In this document: one piece after another, positions 32,312 to 45,548 of the stretch
Numbering within the stretch: position 1 is the stretch's first letter
Layout: each line of letters opens with the position of its first letter
Source of the DNA: Cephalotus follicularis
Taxonomy: Eukaryota > Streptophyta > Magnoliopsida > Oxalidales > Cephalotaceae
Assembly: GCA_001972305.1 (NCBI GenBank)
Contig: BDDD01000313.1
Coordinates: 1 to 64,000 of the forward strand
Direction of reading: 5' to 3'
DNA length: 64,000 bases
Notes under the pieces: generated by a model
The model's database searches: none
Told to the model about the DNA's origin: nothing
What the model saw: only the letters and a program-made list of their open reading frames with translations
Made by a program: the position numbers and the translations under genes

Positions 32312-35150
32312 TGTAACGCCCCAAACCCCAAGGGTCAACCCCTAAGATTTGACGCGCTACGAACAGTACCATTCATTTACAATTTAGCGGAATAATTAAA
32401 AACTTTGAACAATATAATAATGCATGCGGAATAAATCCAATAAATAATCACTTGTGTGGATATTACCCAATGTTGTACAATGCTGTTCATAAAAGCTCTG
32501 CCACAAGTCAGCAGGTCAATAAATAAAATATTCAAAAAATATAAATAAGTTGGTCGTTGATCTGCTATGGAGGAGACTCACCCGGGGCTTCAATCCTCGG
32601 CTAGCTGCGAAGCTCCACCTGTACCTGACCCATTACATTAAAATGCAATGGGTCAGCGACCACTGGTCGTGTAGGAACTACAACCCACTCATGTATGGAG
32701 ATGCAGATGCAATGCAATGATAATAGTACAGTAAAACACTTCATTCATTTACTACTAACAATCAATAACTGTACAATTCATTCCGTATCGTTCCTTAACA
32801 GTCACTAACAGTCATTCACAATCATTAACCGTCAGAATAAATCCTTCCTCGGCATCCCCTACTGAAGGAGGAGCAATAACGCACTCCAGACGTTAAGGCA
32901 GAGGAGAGGAACACAAACATTATACAATAATAACATTAACAGCAACAATCAATGTGGCTCATCTCGGTCGGTGATCCGTCGGCTCATCTCAGTTGGTGAT
33001 CCGTCGGCTCATCTCGGTCGGTGATCCATTGGGCTATCTCGGTGATCCTCCAGGCTCATCTCAAAGATAGCCTTACCGGCTCATCTCGGTCGGTGATCCC
33101 GTAGGCTCATCTCTGTTGGTGATCCGGTACAGTACAATATATTGACACTATATTAACAGTACATTATCGATACAGTAACATTACGTTTCCACTTATTATG
33201 AGGTCTGCCTTCATTATTTCGTAACACAACATTTCATGTATTAATACTCTTCTTTTACTGAACGGGTCCTTTCACTGTCATAGCAGTCATCAGTTAAATC
33301 ACTTTTATATACTAATCTACGCAGCCATCACTTTTATAGATTTACACATATTATAACTTCATTTACTGTTGGCGTATGACCACATAACATGCTCAGTATG
33401 CATGTCATTTACACTGAAGTATGTCCTCTTCTCGGACCCATACGTGAGCTCGAATATGGCAGTGGAGAGCTCCAACACGCCAGGTGTATGAGTATCATGC
33501 TCGGCGCATGACTCACTATTGTTTCACGCATGCTCTTCACATAGCCAAAGGCAAACTCAGACGTATTTCATGCCCTGGTTATGCCATCTCTTCCTGCTAG
33601 GCACTACACTGGAGCGTCTCGGCTGTGTGTCCTCGGCACACACACGCACCCTTGACACATGCACAGTAGGACGCGTCCTCGACACAGGCATGACAGAGGA
33701 TGGAGAGCTCAATCATCAAAGCGCCACACACTTGGATGCATGGCAGGAAACCACGCATGCTTAGGATGCATGGCAGAGGACAAGCTCGGCGTTGTGGCAT
33801 GCATGGCAGAGGATGAACTCTGCGATGTGGCATGCTCGACAGAGGGTAAGCTCGCCTGCGTTGTGGGCATGGCAGAAGAAGAGCTTGGCATGCTGGCGCC
33901 GCATGGGAGAGGAGAGTGCTTTGGCGCCGTTACGAGCATGGTTTGTGAAAGAAATGGCCAGGACGCATGGAAGAGAAAGGCTAGCTGGCGTTGCAGGCTC
34001 TACATGCAGAGGAGCACTCGCCTATGTCGAGCATGCATGGAACAGTGGAGAGCTCATTACCTTACACTCAGCATGCTCAGTGGGCATGGCAGAAGACAGC
34101 TCGCATGTACGACGCTAATGGCAGAGAAGGGCGCTTTGGCGCCATTACAAGCATGGACGCATGCAGAGGACAATGGATCCCTGGGCATGTCTCCTCGGGC
34201 GCACGCAGAGGATGGCTTCACAGGCATTGCTCCATGGACATGTCTCCTCGGGTGCATGCGGTGAATGGGACGCACGCAGAGGATGGCTCCACGGCATTGC
34301 TCCACGGGCGCATGCAGTGAATAGGACGCACGCAGAGGATGGCTCCACGGGCATTGCTCCACGGGCGCATGCGGTGTTCTTCTCGGCACAGACCATCTCG
34401 GGTACCATTAATGGGGAGCTCGACACTGGTACACTCGAACGAATGGCAATGGTGCCTCACCACCTCGGCGCATAACGAGGGCTCCTCGGGCGCATGGTGT
34501 CCTCGGGCGCCTTAATGCTCTTCTCAGCACGACGCCTCCTTGGACATCATGCCCCCACTGAAATGGCTCCTCTATACAACGCTTCCATGGACACTTGGCC
34601 TCCTCGACACATGCCTCCTCGGGCAGTGCCTCCTCAGTACCATACTTCTTTGGCGCAATGCTCCTCGGCAGGTGGCCTCTTCGGCACAACGCCTCCTTCT
34701 CCACTTCTCCATTTATAGCTACCAGTGGAATTCTCTAGAATTCCCTGGAGCATTCTCACCATTTTCCCCATAGAATTGGGCTGAGGACTTGTGTGTTGGC
34801 CCAACACTACCATATTTTCCTCTTTTAATTTCTATTTAGCCCAAGTCATGGCTTCTTCATTTCCTCATAAGATGGCCCAAGGCCAAAAGGCCCAATAATG
34901 AATATTTCAAACCAAATTCTTTATTAATTCAATTTCTACCCCAATACTTTTTGGGTCCAAACGTTTCAAAGCCCAAAGACAATATCGATACATTTTAGGC
35001 CTAAAAGCTTCTATTATCCATTTATCAATTTGGCATAGCACCATAAAATATTTTCGAGGCCCATTTTCGATTCCAGTCCAACAATGACAATATTACATTT
35101 TTGGACCCAATTTCCACTCCTCAATTATTTACAAAATTTCGAGTGTTACA
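32312..35150 (-). mobile_element. Element 'D' first LTR
   Basis: It begins TGTAACGCCCCAAACCCC and ends GAGTGTTACA, followed by ATCCTCCCCCCTTAAAGGA, the reverse complement of a polypurine tract, so the element reads on the minus strand. It aligns with 39004-44218 and, at its end, with 45549-46260. It carries a CTCATCTCGGTCGGTGATCC tandem array (32956-33128), and CATGGCAGAGGA and CGCAGAGGATGGCTCCACGG arrays (33700-34380). Relative to the second LTR it lacks about 650 bp at about 34695. Long open frames inside, such as the 201-codon one at 33659-34264, are repeat translations. Confidence 0.85.
34711..34717 (-). promoter_or_regulatory. Probable TATA box of LTR D (minus strand)
   Basis: The reverse complement reads TATAAAT in GGTAGCTATAAATGGAG. 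The same box is kept in the other two D LTR copies at 43779 and 45821. Confidence 0.45.
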
Positions 35151-36430
35151 ATCCTCCCCCCTTAAAGGAATCTCGTCCCGAGATTCTATGGTCAAAAGGA
35201 GAGGGTGCATCACCGTTACATCATTCCCACGCTTCCACTGCACTTCCACTTCCATAATATTACCGTAACATTAGCAATACACCTTATGTTATTTCAATTC
35301 ATCCTTCTGGTGATCGTCTAGAGGCTAACTAATGCGTATACTGTCCCGAACTAGCATATATAGATAGTTAGCCACACACGCACACCACCCAGAATACATT
35401 TCAATAACAGTATAGTCCTTGGCCATACGCTTTATAACAGTTCATTCTCCAATCATTCGTCTCATATGCAGGGCCATTCGGCCCATAACCATACGATTCA
35501 CAACAATTCTATCACTTTCCATTACCATTTCACCAATATAATACATTAAATTCATTTACTGATTCCAGAAAATGTGGGTCCATTACCGATTTATTGTCAA
35601 AAATTCCATCAATTTCGCCCACCGTTTCCATTACCACGCTTCCGTTGCGCACCCCGATACCCAATCGGAGGCCAATAGGGAATTTCTCAGCCTTCCTAGT
35701 CTCCCATTGTACTTCCCAGTTTCCTTATGCGGTAACCCGTACAACTTTTCTGCTTTGTTTCACATCGGTAATAGCCTTTTCTTAATTATTTAGCCTTTTT
35801 CCACAGTTTTCGGCACCAACTTTGGTCTCAAAAGACTCCGTTCCCCCACTTGAATTAATAAAATGGGGTTCTTTCAGACTGATTATCAGTCTGGGATGAA
35901 AAACAGTGTTGGAACATTGTCGAGCACCAAGAGTGGCTTGTAATTTTCTCAAAATCGGGACGTAATAACGAGGGTCCCTGTCAGACATTACGTGGATCAG
36001 CACTCCATCAAGCCTTTCATTCTCTGCAATGTATAAGGCGGTTATCCGTTCCAGAGGGTAGATGGTTTTGATCACATGGACAAGAGTACTTTTAGAGAAG
36101 CGATCATCAAATATTCATGTATCAGTCCGGTTAATCGTTGTTCTTGGTAAACCAAGACGCTTCCCATTGTACTACTCTGATTCACGGTATACACTTTACC
36201 TTCCAGGGTAGGTATCAATCCCGTAAGTTGAGAGCAAGGCAAGCCCGTGGTAACGGTGCTCACTCTTTATTTATATCATTATGAGTTTCAGATCCCAGTA
36301 CATCTTGCTAATCGCCGGATGCACCGAAAACATGGAGGGGTGAGAGTGTGACAACAGCTCATCCCTCAATTCTTTACAGAATATAAGTTTTGCCTCGGGA
36401 TCATATTAATTCGTCACCAGGAATCCAGAA
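35151..36430 (-). pseudogene. Element D integrase and 3' internal region, decayed
   Basis: Starting from the polypurine tract (35151-35170 in reverse), integrase fragments are seen on the minus strand. At about 36290-36400 the zinc-domain half reads HPSMFSVHPAISKMYWDLK, and 36075-35782 reads RITALYIAENERLDGVLIHV then MSDRDPRYYVPILRKLQATL with the second catalytic Asp. The Glu region is degraded (FHPRLIISLKEP) and the frames between are scrambled. No chromodomain could be recognised. The same segment is duplicated at 44219-45548. Confidence 0.75.
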
Positions 36431-36639
36431 ATACATTTCCATTCACCTTGATCATTTATTGTAGCCTTAAGCAGCATTCCATACGTACATTGAGTTTTCC
36501 AATAATATTGGCGTTCTTGTATACGATAAGTCGTTAAGCAGGCTAACTGGTGACTTAGTACGTTTGTCACAACATTACCTTTGCCTGGATGGTACTAGGT
36601 CCATGATTATAGTCATTGGGTAACTCCGTGAAGCGTATA

Positions 36640-37460
36640 TGGTCGCCCTTTCATTTTTACGTCAAGACACAACTCAAGCCACTGCCTGATGCATCACTAA
36701 ACCTTCATTGCCTTCCGGCAAACCAAGATAGGCGCAGAAGCCAAACGATGTTTGAGCTCCTGGAAGCTTCGTTCACATTGTCCATTCCATTCAAGAGCTA
36801 CATTCTTCTGTGTCGATCAAGTCAGAGAAGTAGCTGTGCGCGAGAATTCTCCAACAAAACGACAGTAGCATCCTGCTACACCGAGGAAGCTTATTCACAT
36901 TATCGGGCATGAATGGAAGGCAATATTCAGGATTATAGCATGCACGGTAGGGGAGATTCATAGTTTCCAGAGGAAATCTCAGCGCTGTATGCTCACAATG
37001 TGAAGCGCTCGGCATGCCTAGAAGAGCTATGGACAGTGCTCGATGCTATGCTATGTTTAGGACACTGGGTATTCATCCTCGGCTTTATACGCCATATGTA
37101 GTAGAGGAGAGTCCTTATGCAAGGGGGTTACGGCGTATTTCACCGTTGTGTCCTCGGATGCTTAGGTTGGAAGCTCGGGACACAGGTTCTGCATGCATGG
37201 CAGAGAAATGCTCGGTGCATACTGGCGCATAGTTGCTATGTTTACCGTTACCAGTGGAGAGCTTGGCATGGTATAGCGTGCTCGGACATTACCAGAGGAG
37301 AGCCACACGTGATACCATAGACCCATCGGTCCTTGGTCCTCCATCACATTCATTGGCCATTTACAGGCTAAAACCGCTTCAATCCTTGGAGGATCCATTT
37401 AACAATCCAGCACTGGATATGATATGTCCCAGAAAGGCCACCTCTGACAATCAGAGTTTT
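36640..37460 (-). pseudogene. Element D RNase H region with embedded LTR-like sequence
   Basis: The minus strand at about 36810-36700 encodes VALEWNGQCERSFQELKHRL and ASAPILVC, the start of the RNase H segment of gypsy pol. Bases 37000-37320 instead resemble the D LTR (GCTCGGCATGCC, GCATGCATGGCAGAGAAATG, CCAGTGGAGAGC) rather than coding sequence, and split RNase H from RT. No open protein survives. Confidence 0.6.
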
Positions 37461-38005
37461 CATCCACGGACCTTGGCATATAGCCGACAATCCCTGGGAG
37501 TTTGCGATTCCAAGTGTAGATGTTCTCCATACTCTTTCATTATCTTTAAGTATACCAAGATATCATTAATAAAGATTACGACGAAGCAATCAAGATATGG
37601 ACTGCATACTTGATTCATCAAACTCATAATTGTAGCAGGGCATTGGTCACCCCGCACAGCGTTACTACAATTTCCATTATGTTCATATCGTGATCTAAAG
37701 ACCGTCTTCAGAATATCTCCCTTCTGGATTCTGAGCTGATGACATCCTGCTCTCAGATCCAGTTTAGAGAACACCGTTGATACCCTCAGTGGATCAAATG
37801 ATTCATCGATATGCGGCAGCGAATATTTATTCTTAACAGTCACTTTATTGAGCTGCCGACAGTCAGTGCCTATTCGTAACGATCCGTCTTTCTTTTCGTC
37901 AGACAAGACCGGTGCTTCACATAAAGAAACACTCGGTCGGATGAAACATTTATCGAGTAACTCCAGCAATTTCACATTTAATTCTTTCAATTTAGGGGAA
38001 GCCAT
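37460..38005 (-). pseudogene. Element D reverse transcriptase, catalytic box altered
   Basis: A frame of 181 codons with [46 protein letters not shown] and FSKLDLRAGCHQLRIQKGDI, which are RT fingers and palm, then VVIFINDILVYLK. The catalytic FIDDIL box reads F-I-N-D-I-L, so one of the two catalytic Asp is lost. Several other conserved palm residues around CSNAVRGDQCP are scrambled. It belongs to Ty3/gypsy. Bases 38006-38988 should hold protease and gag but I recognise no motif there; they include TATATA-rich direct repeats near 38485-38590. Confidence 0.82.
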
Positions 38006-38988
38006 TCAATAGGGAGCTCTCGATATAGGTGTTGTTCCATTATCAAGTCTGTAGAAAACCCTAGATCTTCATCAGGAGGTAGAGACGTTAGTTTTCCTGG
38101 AATACGTCCGGGTATTCACTAATTACCGTGACAGCCTCAAATTCCAGTACTCATCTGCTACTATCCATAACATGTGCCAGGCAAGTATCACAATTTTGCC
38201 TTGTGAGTCTATGAGTCTTCATAATGGACATTATTTGATTCGGTTAGCGTTCCAAGACTGGAACGGAGACTGCTCTGGCATATTGAAGGTCACACCTTCC
38301 TGTCTCAATCCATGCACGTATTACGTGCACATAGCCCATCGTTCCATGACCGTACAATCCGTAATCATTCAATTCATTCATTCACAATACATTCGATAAC
38401 AGTCCCTTCAATCGCAATCCATTCACTCATAGCCCATCCAGTCTCATTCCAATATCTTAGCATTCTATCGGGAATCTAGAAGCTGACTAGGTATATATAT
38501 GTCGTCCCATACCAACATATACGTAAATAGTTAACATCTAGTGGTTGACTAACTATATACTGTCCCATACCAGTATATATACAAGTAGTTAACCGTATCC
38601 CTTTTTAAATCAGTCATTCATTTACTTAACTGTCCAATCAATCATTCACCCAATTACTCATTAGCTAGTCCCCGAGGGTCCTAGCTTAGTATCTATTAAA
38701 CCATTCGCTCAATCAATCATTTAATCAGTCACTTATCCATTTCATACGTCGTGGACCTTGCTACCAATTTTTTTTTTTGGTAACATTCACTTCTTCTGCA
38801 TCTCTCAGAGTTCGAGTACGTATATTCGACGTCTCGGTTCTAGCTCCTCGTTCAGTTCTATTTCGACGACCGTCTAATTTCACCTTTTGTATAACTTCAA
38901 AGGGTTAATATCCACTCGCTTGTCCGCATGCAATGACTTTATAAGCCAAGGACTCCTTACTGGGGTATCCAGAATAGGAGAACCGCGA

Positions 38989-38999
38989 CTCTGATACCA
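38989..38999 (-). other. Primer-binding site of element D (tRNA-iMet type)
   Basis: CTCTGATACCA is the reverse complement of TGGTATCAGAG, the initiator tRNA-Met primer-binding site. It lies five bases from the start of the second LTR at 39004. Confidence 0.85.
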
Positions 39000-39003
39000 A
39001 GTC

Positions 39004-39159
39004 TGTAACGCCCCAAACCCCAAGGGTCAACCCCCAAGATTTGACGCGCTACGAACAGTACCATTCATTTACAATTTAGCGGAATAATTAAAAACTTTGA
39101 ACAATATAATAATGCATGCGAAATAAATCCAATAAATAATCACTTGTGTGGATATCACC
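39004..39159 (-). mobile_element. Element D second LTR, first part
   Basis: Same start as the LTR at 32312 and nearly identical over these 156 bp. It is interrupted by solo LTR I, with TCACC at 39155-39159 matching TTACC at 40804-40808 (one mismatch). Confidence 0.88.
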
Positions 39160-40803
39160 TGTGACGCCCCGAATTTCATAAATAATTATTATGAAATTGG
39201 TGCGTGTACAGTTGCGATAAAATCGATAGAGCCGGAGTAATAAAAAGGCATTACGCATTTAAGTCGTAATTGTGTTAGCTAAGACGACTAATATAAATCT
39301 ATTTTTTAATGCTCGACAATAAAGCCCGAATGTTCGTATTTTTATTGCGATTATTTTGGTGGTCGTTTGGATAATTTATGTCGCGATTTGCGGAAAAATC
39401 GGGACACGTACCTTAGTATTTTACCAGAAAATACTAAAGAGAAAGCAAATAACAAACAATAAAGGAAGGAAGAAGGGGCAGACACGGGCGCATAGCGCGC
39501 CCGTGCGTTTTGTACCTGCAGATTAGAGGGAGAGAGAGACAGGGAGAGAGTGCAAGAGAGAGTGGGAGAGAGAACGGTAGAGAGATCGGCAGAGGACGCC
39601 GGAGGCAGCTACCGGACCGGGAGAGCACGCCGGTCAACCCAGGGCCTCCAACCGACGGTAACCTCCTCCCCCTTCTCCTCTTTTTCTTCTTTTTTCTNTA
39701 AGTAGCCAGGGACTCCTTTTTGGGTTACTAAGCTCTGTTGAGTAAGTAACCAGGAACTCCACTGCTAAGCTCTGTTGAGTAAGTAGCCGGAGATTCCATG
39801 TACTGTAGCTACTAAGCTCTGTTGAGTAAGTAGCTAGGGTTTCCCATGCAATGGTTACTAAGCTCTGTTGAGTAAGTAGCCAGGGACTCCCACCTTCGGC
39901 AGTTACTAAACGCAGAGCGAAAGTAACCGGGTGCTAAACACAGAGTGGAAGTAACCGGGTGCTAAACACAGAGTGGAAGCATCTCTGGAGTGACTGATTG
40001 ATTGTTGTGGCGGTTACTAAACGCAGAACGGAAGTAACCAGGTTGCTAAACACAGAGTGGAAGTGACCGGGTGCTACACACAGAGTGGAAGCATCCCCGC
40101 ATAGAATGTTGTCCGTGGTGACATGATTGATTGACCGTATTGTTTTGTTTGTCCGTTGTGACATGTTTTATTGGATTGTTGGCCCGTTGAGGCATAACTG
40201 ATGGTTTGTTCCGTCCTTCGAGGACACGATTGTGACTGGTCCGCTGAGGACATGACCGTGATTGTATTGGGATAGCCCTAACGGGTTGTACCTTTACTGT
40301 GAATATGCATATATAGATACATATATGTATATACTGTTATATATATACCGTACTGCATCACTGTGCATTCATACATGACATGCATTATCATTGAAACCGA
40401 ACTGTATTTATGCTTAGCCGAGTGAGGACAAAGGCTAACCCTCTACAATTTCAGGTTGATTTCAGGTTGATGCAGCGGTTTGTTACCGTTCAGCTCCGTG
40501 GAGCGAATGAAGTTTTATGTTGTTTTTACTTTTGAGGAATTGTTATTGGATCATTGTAATAAATGAATCGATGTATTGATGTATATTGTTCACGCTCCGT
40601 TTATGGGCAGTTAACTTTGATGATGTTTACTGTTGTAGCATGTAGTATGGGATGCATGTTGCGTTATGATTCGGCTTATATTAAATGCTTCCACAAGTTG
40701 TTAATGGTTATGGAAAGTTTTAAATTTATGGTAATTTGCATAAGCCGGATTTATATGTTGATTGCCACAACTATATATGTTGTTATTGGAACGGGGTGTG
40801 ACA
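39160..40803 (+). mobile_element. Solo LTR 'I' (1644 bp)
   Basis: It begins TGTGACGCCCCGAATTTC and ends GGGGTGTGACA, a typical plant gypsy LTR pair of ends, with no interior. The target-site duplication is TCACC/TTACC; the uninterrupted site is seen in the first D LTR near 32459-32470. Internal tandem repeats: CTCTGTTGAGTAAG at about 39732, 39768, 39817 and 39861, and an ACACAGAGTGGAAGTAACCGG-type repeat at 39909-40090. Base 39698 is N. The right half contains TATATATA-like sequence at 40310-40350. Confidence 0.85.
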
Positions 40804-43800
40804 TTACCCAATGTTGTACAATGTTGTTCATAAAAGCTCTGTCACAAGTCGGCAGGTCAATAAATACAATATTCAAAAAATATAAATAAGTTGGCCGTCG
40901 ATCTGCTATGGAGGAGACTCACCCGGGGCTTCAATCCTCGGCTAGCTGCGAAGCTCCACCTGTACCTGACCCATTACATTAAAATGCAATGGGTCAGCGA
41001 CCACTGGTCGTGTAGGAACTACAACCCACTCATGTATGGAGATGCAGATGCAATGCAGTGATAATAGTGCAGTATAACACTTCATTCATTTACTGCTAAC
41101 AATCAATAACTGTACAATTCATTCCGTATCGTTCCTTAACAGTCACTAACAGTCATTCATAATCATTAACCGTCAGAATAAATCCTTCCTCGGCATCCCC
41201 TACTGAAGGAGGAGTAATAACGCACTCCAGACGTTAAGGCAGAGGAGAGGAACACAAACATTATACAATAATAACATTAACAGTAACAATCAATGTGGCT
41301 CATCTCGGTCGGTGATCCGTCGGCTCATCTCAGTTGGTGATCCGTCGGCTCATCTCGGTCGGTGATCCATTGGGCTATCTCGGTGATCCTCCAGGCTCAT
41401 CTCAAAGATAGCCTTACCGGCTCATCTCGGTCGGTGATCCCGTAGGCTCATCTCTGTTGGTGATCCGGTACAGTACAATATATTGACACTATATTAACAG
41501 TACATTATCGATACAGTAACATTACGTTTCCACTTATTATGAGGTCTGCCTTCATTATTTCGTAACACAACATTTCATGTATTAATACTCTTCTTTTACT
41601 GAACGGGTCCTTTCACTGTCATAGCAGTCATCAGTTAAATCACTTTTATATACTAATCTACGCAGCCATCACTTTTATAGATTTACACATATTATAACTT
41701 CATTTACTGTTGGCGTATGACCACATAACATGCTCAGTATGCATGTTATTTACACTGAAGTATGTCCTCTTCTCGGACCCATACGTGAGCTCGAATATGG
41801 CAGTGGAGAGCTCCAACACGCCAGGTGTATGAGTATCATGCTCGGCGCATGACTCACTATTGTTTCACGCATGCTCTTCACATAGCCAAAGGCAAACTCA
41901 GACGTATTTCATGCCCTGGTTATGCCATCTCTTCCTGCTAGGCACTACACTGGAGCGTCTCGGCTGTGTGTCCTCGGCACACACACGCACCCTTGACACA
42001 TGCACAGTAGGACGGGTCCTCGACACAGGCATGACAGAGGATGGAGAGCTCAATCATCAAAGCGCCACACACTTGGATGCATGGCAGGAAACCACGCATG
42101 CTTAGGATGCATGGCAGAGGACAAGCTCGGCGTTGTGGCATGCATGGCAGAGGATGAACTCTGCGATGTGGCATGCTCGACAGAGGGTAAGCTCGCCTGC
42201 ATTGTGGGCATGGCAGAAGAAGAGCTTGGCATGCTGGCGCCGCATGGCAGAGGAGAGCGCTTTGGCGCCGTTACGAGCATGGTTTGTGAAAGAAATGGCC
42301 AGGACGCATGGAAGAGGAAGGCTAGCTGGCGTTGCAGGCTCTATATGCAGAGGAGCACTCGCCTATGTCGAGCATGCATGGAACAGTGGAGAGCTCGTTA
42401 CCTTACACTCAGCATGCTCAGTGGGCATGGCAGAAGAAAGCTCGCATGTACGACGCTAATGGCAGAGAAGGGCGCTTTGGCGCCATTACAAGCGTGGACG
42501 CATGCAGAGGACAATGGATCCCTGGGCATGTCTCCTCGAGCGCACGCAGAGGATGGCTTCACAGGCATTGCTCCATGGACATGTCTCCTCGGGCGCATGC
42601 GGTGAATGGGACGCACGCAGAGGATGGCTCCACGGGCATTGCTCCCTGGACATGTCTCCTCGGGCGCATGCGGTGAATGGGACGCACGCAGAGGATGGCT
42701 CCACGGCATTGCTCCACGGGCGCATGCAGTGAATGGGACGCACGCAGAGGATGGCTCCACGGGCATTGCTCCACGGGCGCATGCGGTGTTCTTCTCGGCA
42801 CAGACCATCTCGGGTACCATTAATGGGGAGCTCGACACTGGTACACTCGAACGAATGGCAATGGTGCCTCACCACCTCGGCGCATAACGAGGGCTCCTCG
42901 GGCGCATGGTGTCCTCGGGCGCCTTAATGCTCTTCTCAGCACGACGCCTCCTTGGACATCATGCCCCCACTGAAATGGCTCCTCTATACAACGCTTCCAT
43001 GGACACTTGGCCTCCTCGACACATGCCTCCTCGGGCAGTGCCTCCTCAGTACCATACTTCTTTGGCGCAATGCTCCTCGGCAGGTGGCCTCTTCGGCACA
43101 ACGCCTCCTCGGGCATTGTCACGGAAGATCGACATGTGCCTCCTCGAACATTGCCGTGGAAGGTCGGCAGGGGTGCGGAGGATGCACTGCTCGAGTGCAA
43201 GGATGCAGTGCCGTATGCTCAAAGTATGGGTGGTGAAGACGCATGCTCAGTAGACATGCTAATCATGCTTGCTTGCGTGCCAACGTGAAGGGAGCTTTGG
43301 GTGTTGGACAAAAGGATGCGTGAGAATGGCAAGCCTAGTGTGTATAGTAAAGGTGAATAGTTACTGCACATGGACTCATTCTCAGCACGGACGATGTGAT
43401 ATGGTGCTTGGGGCACGCACGCCACATGGCCTTCTCGACTTACGCACAAAAGCACCTATATTGCCCATTCCACTGTTGTACAGTGGTAACTAATCTAAAA
43501 CATCAATTGCAGAGGGACAATACCACTCTAACATTTGTCTAGCACTAACATTCATCACTAACATAACATATATAACAATTCACAGTACAAGTGAAAACAC
43601 TGAGTAGGAAGTAGATCCTACCTCAAATCCGACGAGGTTGTTGCACAATCCCCTTTTGCTCAGCTCCTCTTCTTCCATTGCTTCTTCTTCATTTGCTCAC
43701 TGGGTCATTCATTTCTTGGCTCTTTCTTTCCAAAACAGCAGCAGCAACAGCAGCCCCAACCCCACTCTCCACTTCTCCATTTATAGCTACCAGTGGAATT

Positions 43801-44218
43801 CTCTAGAATTCCCTGGAGCATTCTCACCATTTTCCCCATAGAATTGGGCTGAGGACTTGTGTGTTGGCCCAACACTACCATATTTTCCTCTTTTAATTTC
43901 TATTTAGCCCAAGTCATGGCTTCTTCATTTCCTCATAAGATGGCCCAAGGCCAAAAGGCCCAATAATGAATATTTCAAACCAAATTCTTTATTAATTCAA
44001 TTTCTACCCCAATACTTTTTGGGTCCAAACGTTTCAAAGCCCAAAGACAATATCGATACATTTTAGGCCTAAAAGCTTCTATTATCCATTTATCAATTTG
44101 GCATAGCACCATAAAATATTTTCGAGGCCCATTTTCGATTCCAGTCCAACAATGACAATATTACATTTTTGGACCCAATTTCCACTCCTCAATTATTTAC
44201 AAAATTTCGAGTGTTACA
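40804..44218 (-). mobile_element. Element D second LTR, main part
   Basis: It continues the LTR cut at 39159 and aligns with 32460-35150. Array copies: CTCATCTCGGTCGG at 41297-41469 and CGCAGAGGATGGCTCC units at about 42526-42786, with one more unit than the first LTR. Bases 43107-43755 have no counterpart in the first LTR but the end of this segment is present in the third copy, so the first LTR carries a deletion. It ends GAGTGTTACA at 44218. A minus-strand TATAAAT is at 43779. Confidence 0.85.
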
Positions 44219-45548
44219 ATCCTCCCCCCTTAAAGGAATCTCGTCCCGAGATTCTATGGTCAAAAGGAGAGGGTGCATCACCGTTACATCATTCCCACGC
44301 TTCCACTGCACTTCCACTTCCATAATATTACCGTAACATTAGCAATACACCTTATGTTATTTCAATTCATCCTTCTGGTGATCGTCTAGAGGCTAACTAA
44401 TGCGTATACTGTCCCGAACTAGCATATATAGATAGTTAGCCACACACGCACACCACCCAGAATACATTTCAATAACAGTATAGTCCTTGGCCATACGCTT
44501 TATAACAGTTCATTCTCCAATCATTCGTCTCATATGCAGGGCCATTCGGCCCATAACCATACGATTCACAACAATTCTATCACTTTCCATTACCATTTCA
44601 CCAATATAATACATTAAATTCATTTACTGATTCCAGAAAATGTGGGTCCATTACCGATTTATTGTCAAAAATTCCATCAATTTCGCCCACCGTTTCCATT
44701 ACCACGCTTCCGTTGCGCACCCCGATACCCAATCGGAGGCCAATAGGGAATTTCTCAGCCTTCCTAGTCTCCCATTGTACTTCCCAGTTTCCTTATGCGG
44801 TAACCCGTACAACTTTTCTGCTTTGTTTCACATCGGTAATAGCCTTTTCTTAATTATTTAGCCTTTTTCCACAGTTTTCGGCACCAACTTTGGTCTCAAA
44901 AGACTCCGTTCCCCCACTTGAATTAATAAAATGGGGTTCTTTCAGACTGATTATCAGTCTGGGATGAAAAACAGTGTTGGAACATTGTCGAGCACCAAGA
45001 GTGGCTTGTAATTTTCTCAAAATCGGGACGTAATAACGAGGGTCCCTGTCAGACATTACGTGGATCAGCACTCCATCAAGCCTTTCATTCTCTGCAATGT
45101 ATAAGGCGGTTATCCGTTCCAGAGGGTAGATGGTTTTGATCACATGGACAAGAGTACTTTTAGAGAAGCGATCATCAAATATTCATGTATCAGTCCGGTT
45201 AATCGTTGTTCTTGGTAAACCAAGACGCTTCCCATTGTACTACTCTGATTCACGGTATACACTTTACCTTCCAGGGTAGGTATCAATCCCGTAAGTTGAG
45301 AGCAAGGCAAGCCCGTGGTAACGGTGCTCACTCTTTATTTATATCATTATGAGTTTCAGATCCCAGTACATCTTGCTAATCGCCGGATGCACCGAAAACA
45401 TGGAGGGGTGAGAGTGTGACAACAGCTCATCCCTCAATTCTTTACAGAATATAAGTTTTGCCTCGGGATCATATTAATTCGTCACCAGGAATCCAGAAAT
45501 ACATTTCCATTCACCTTGATCATTTATTGTAGCCTTAAGCAGCATTCC
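44219..45548 (-). mobile_element. Duplicated 3' internal region of element D
   Basis: Nearly identical to 35151-36480, including the reverse polypurine tract and the same integrase fragments (45143-44850 and 45331-45140). It stops at AAGCAGCATTCC and joins LTR sequence at 45549. This is the product of a rearrangement within element D, not a separate insertion, because no target-site duplication separates it. Confidence 0.85.

Noticed and set aside
32956-33128. CRISPR-like regular repeats
   Set aside because: A tandem repeat without unique spacers in a plant LTR; no cas genes.
33659-34264. A 201-codon open frame, also open at 42000-42605
   Set aside because: Conservation is expected because the two are LTR copies of one element. 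The protein is a translation of CATGGCAGAGGA-type repeats, with no known domain and overlapping frames on both strands.
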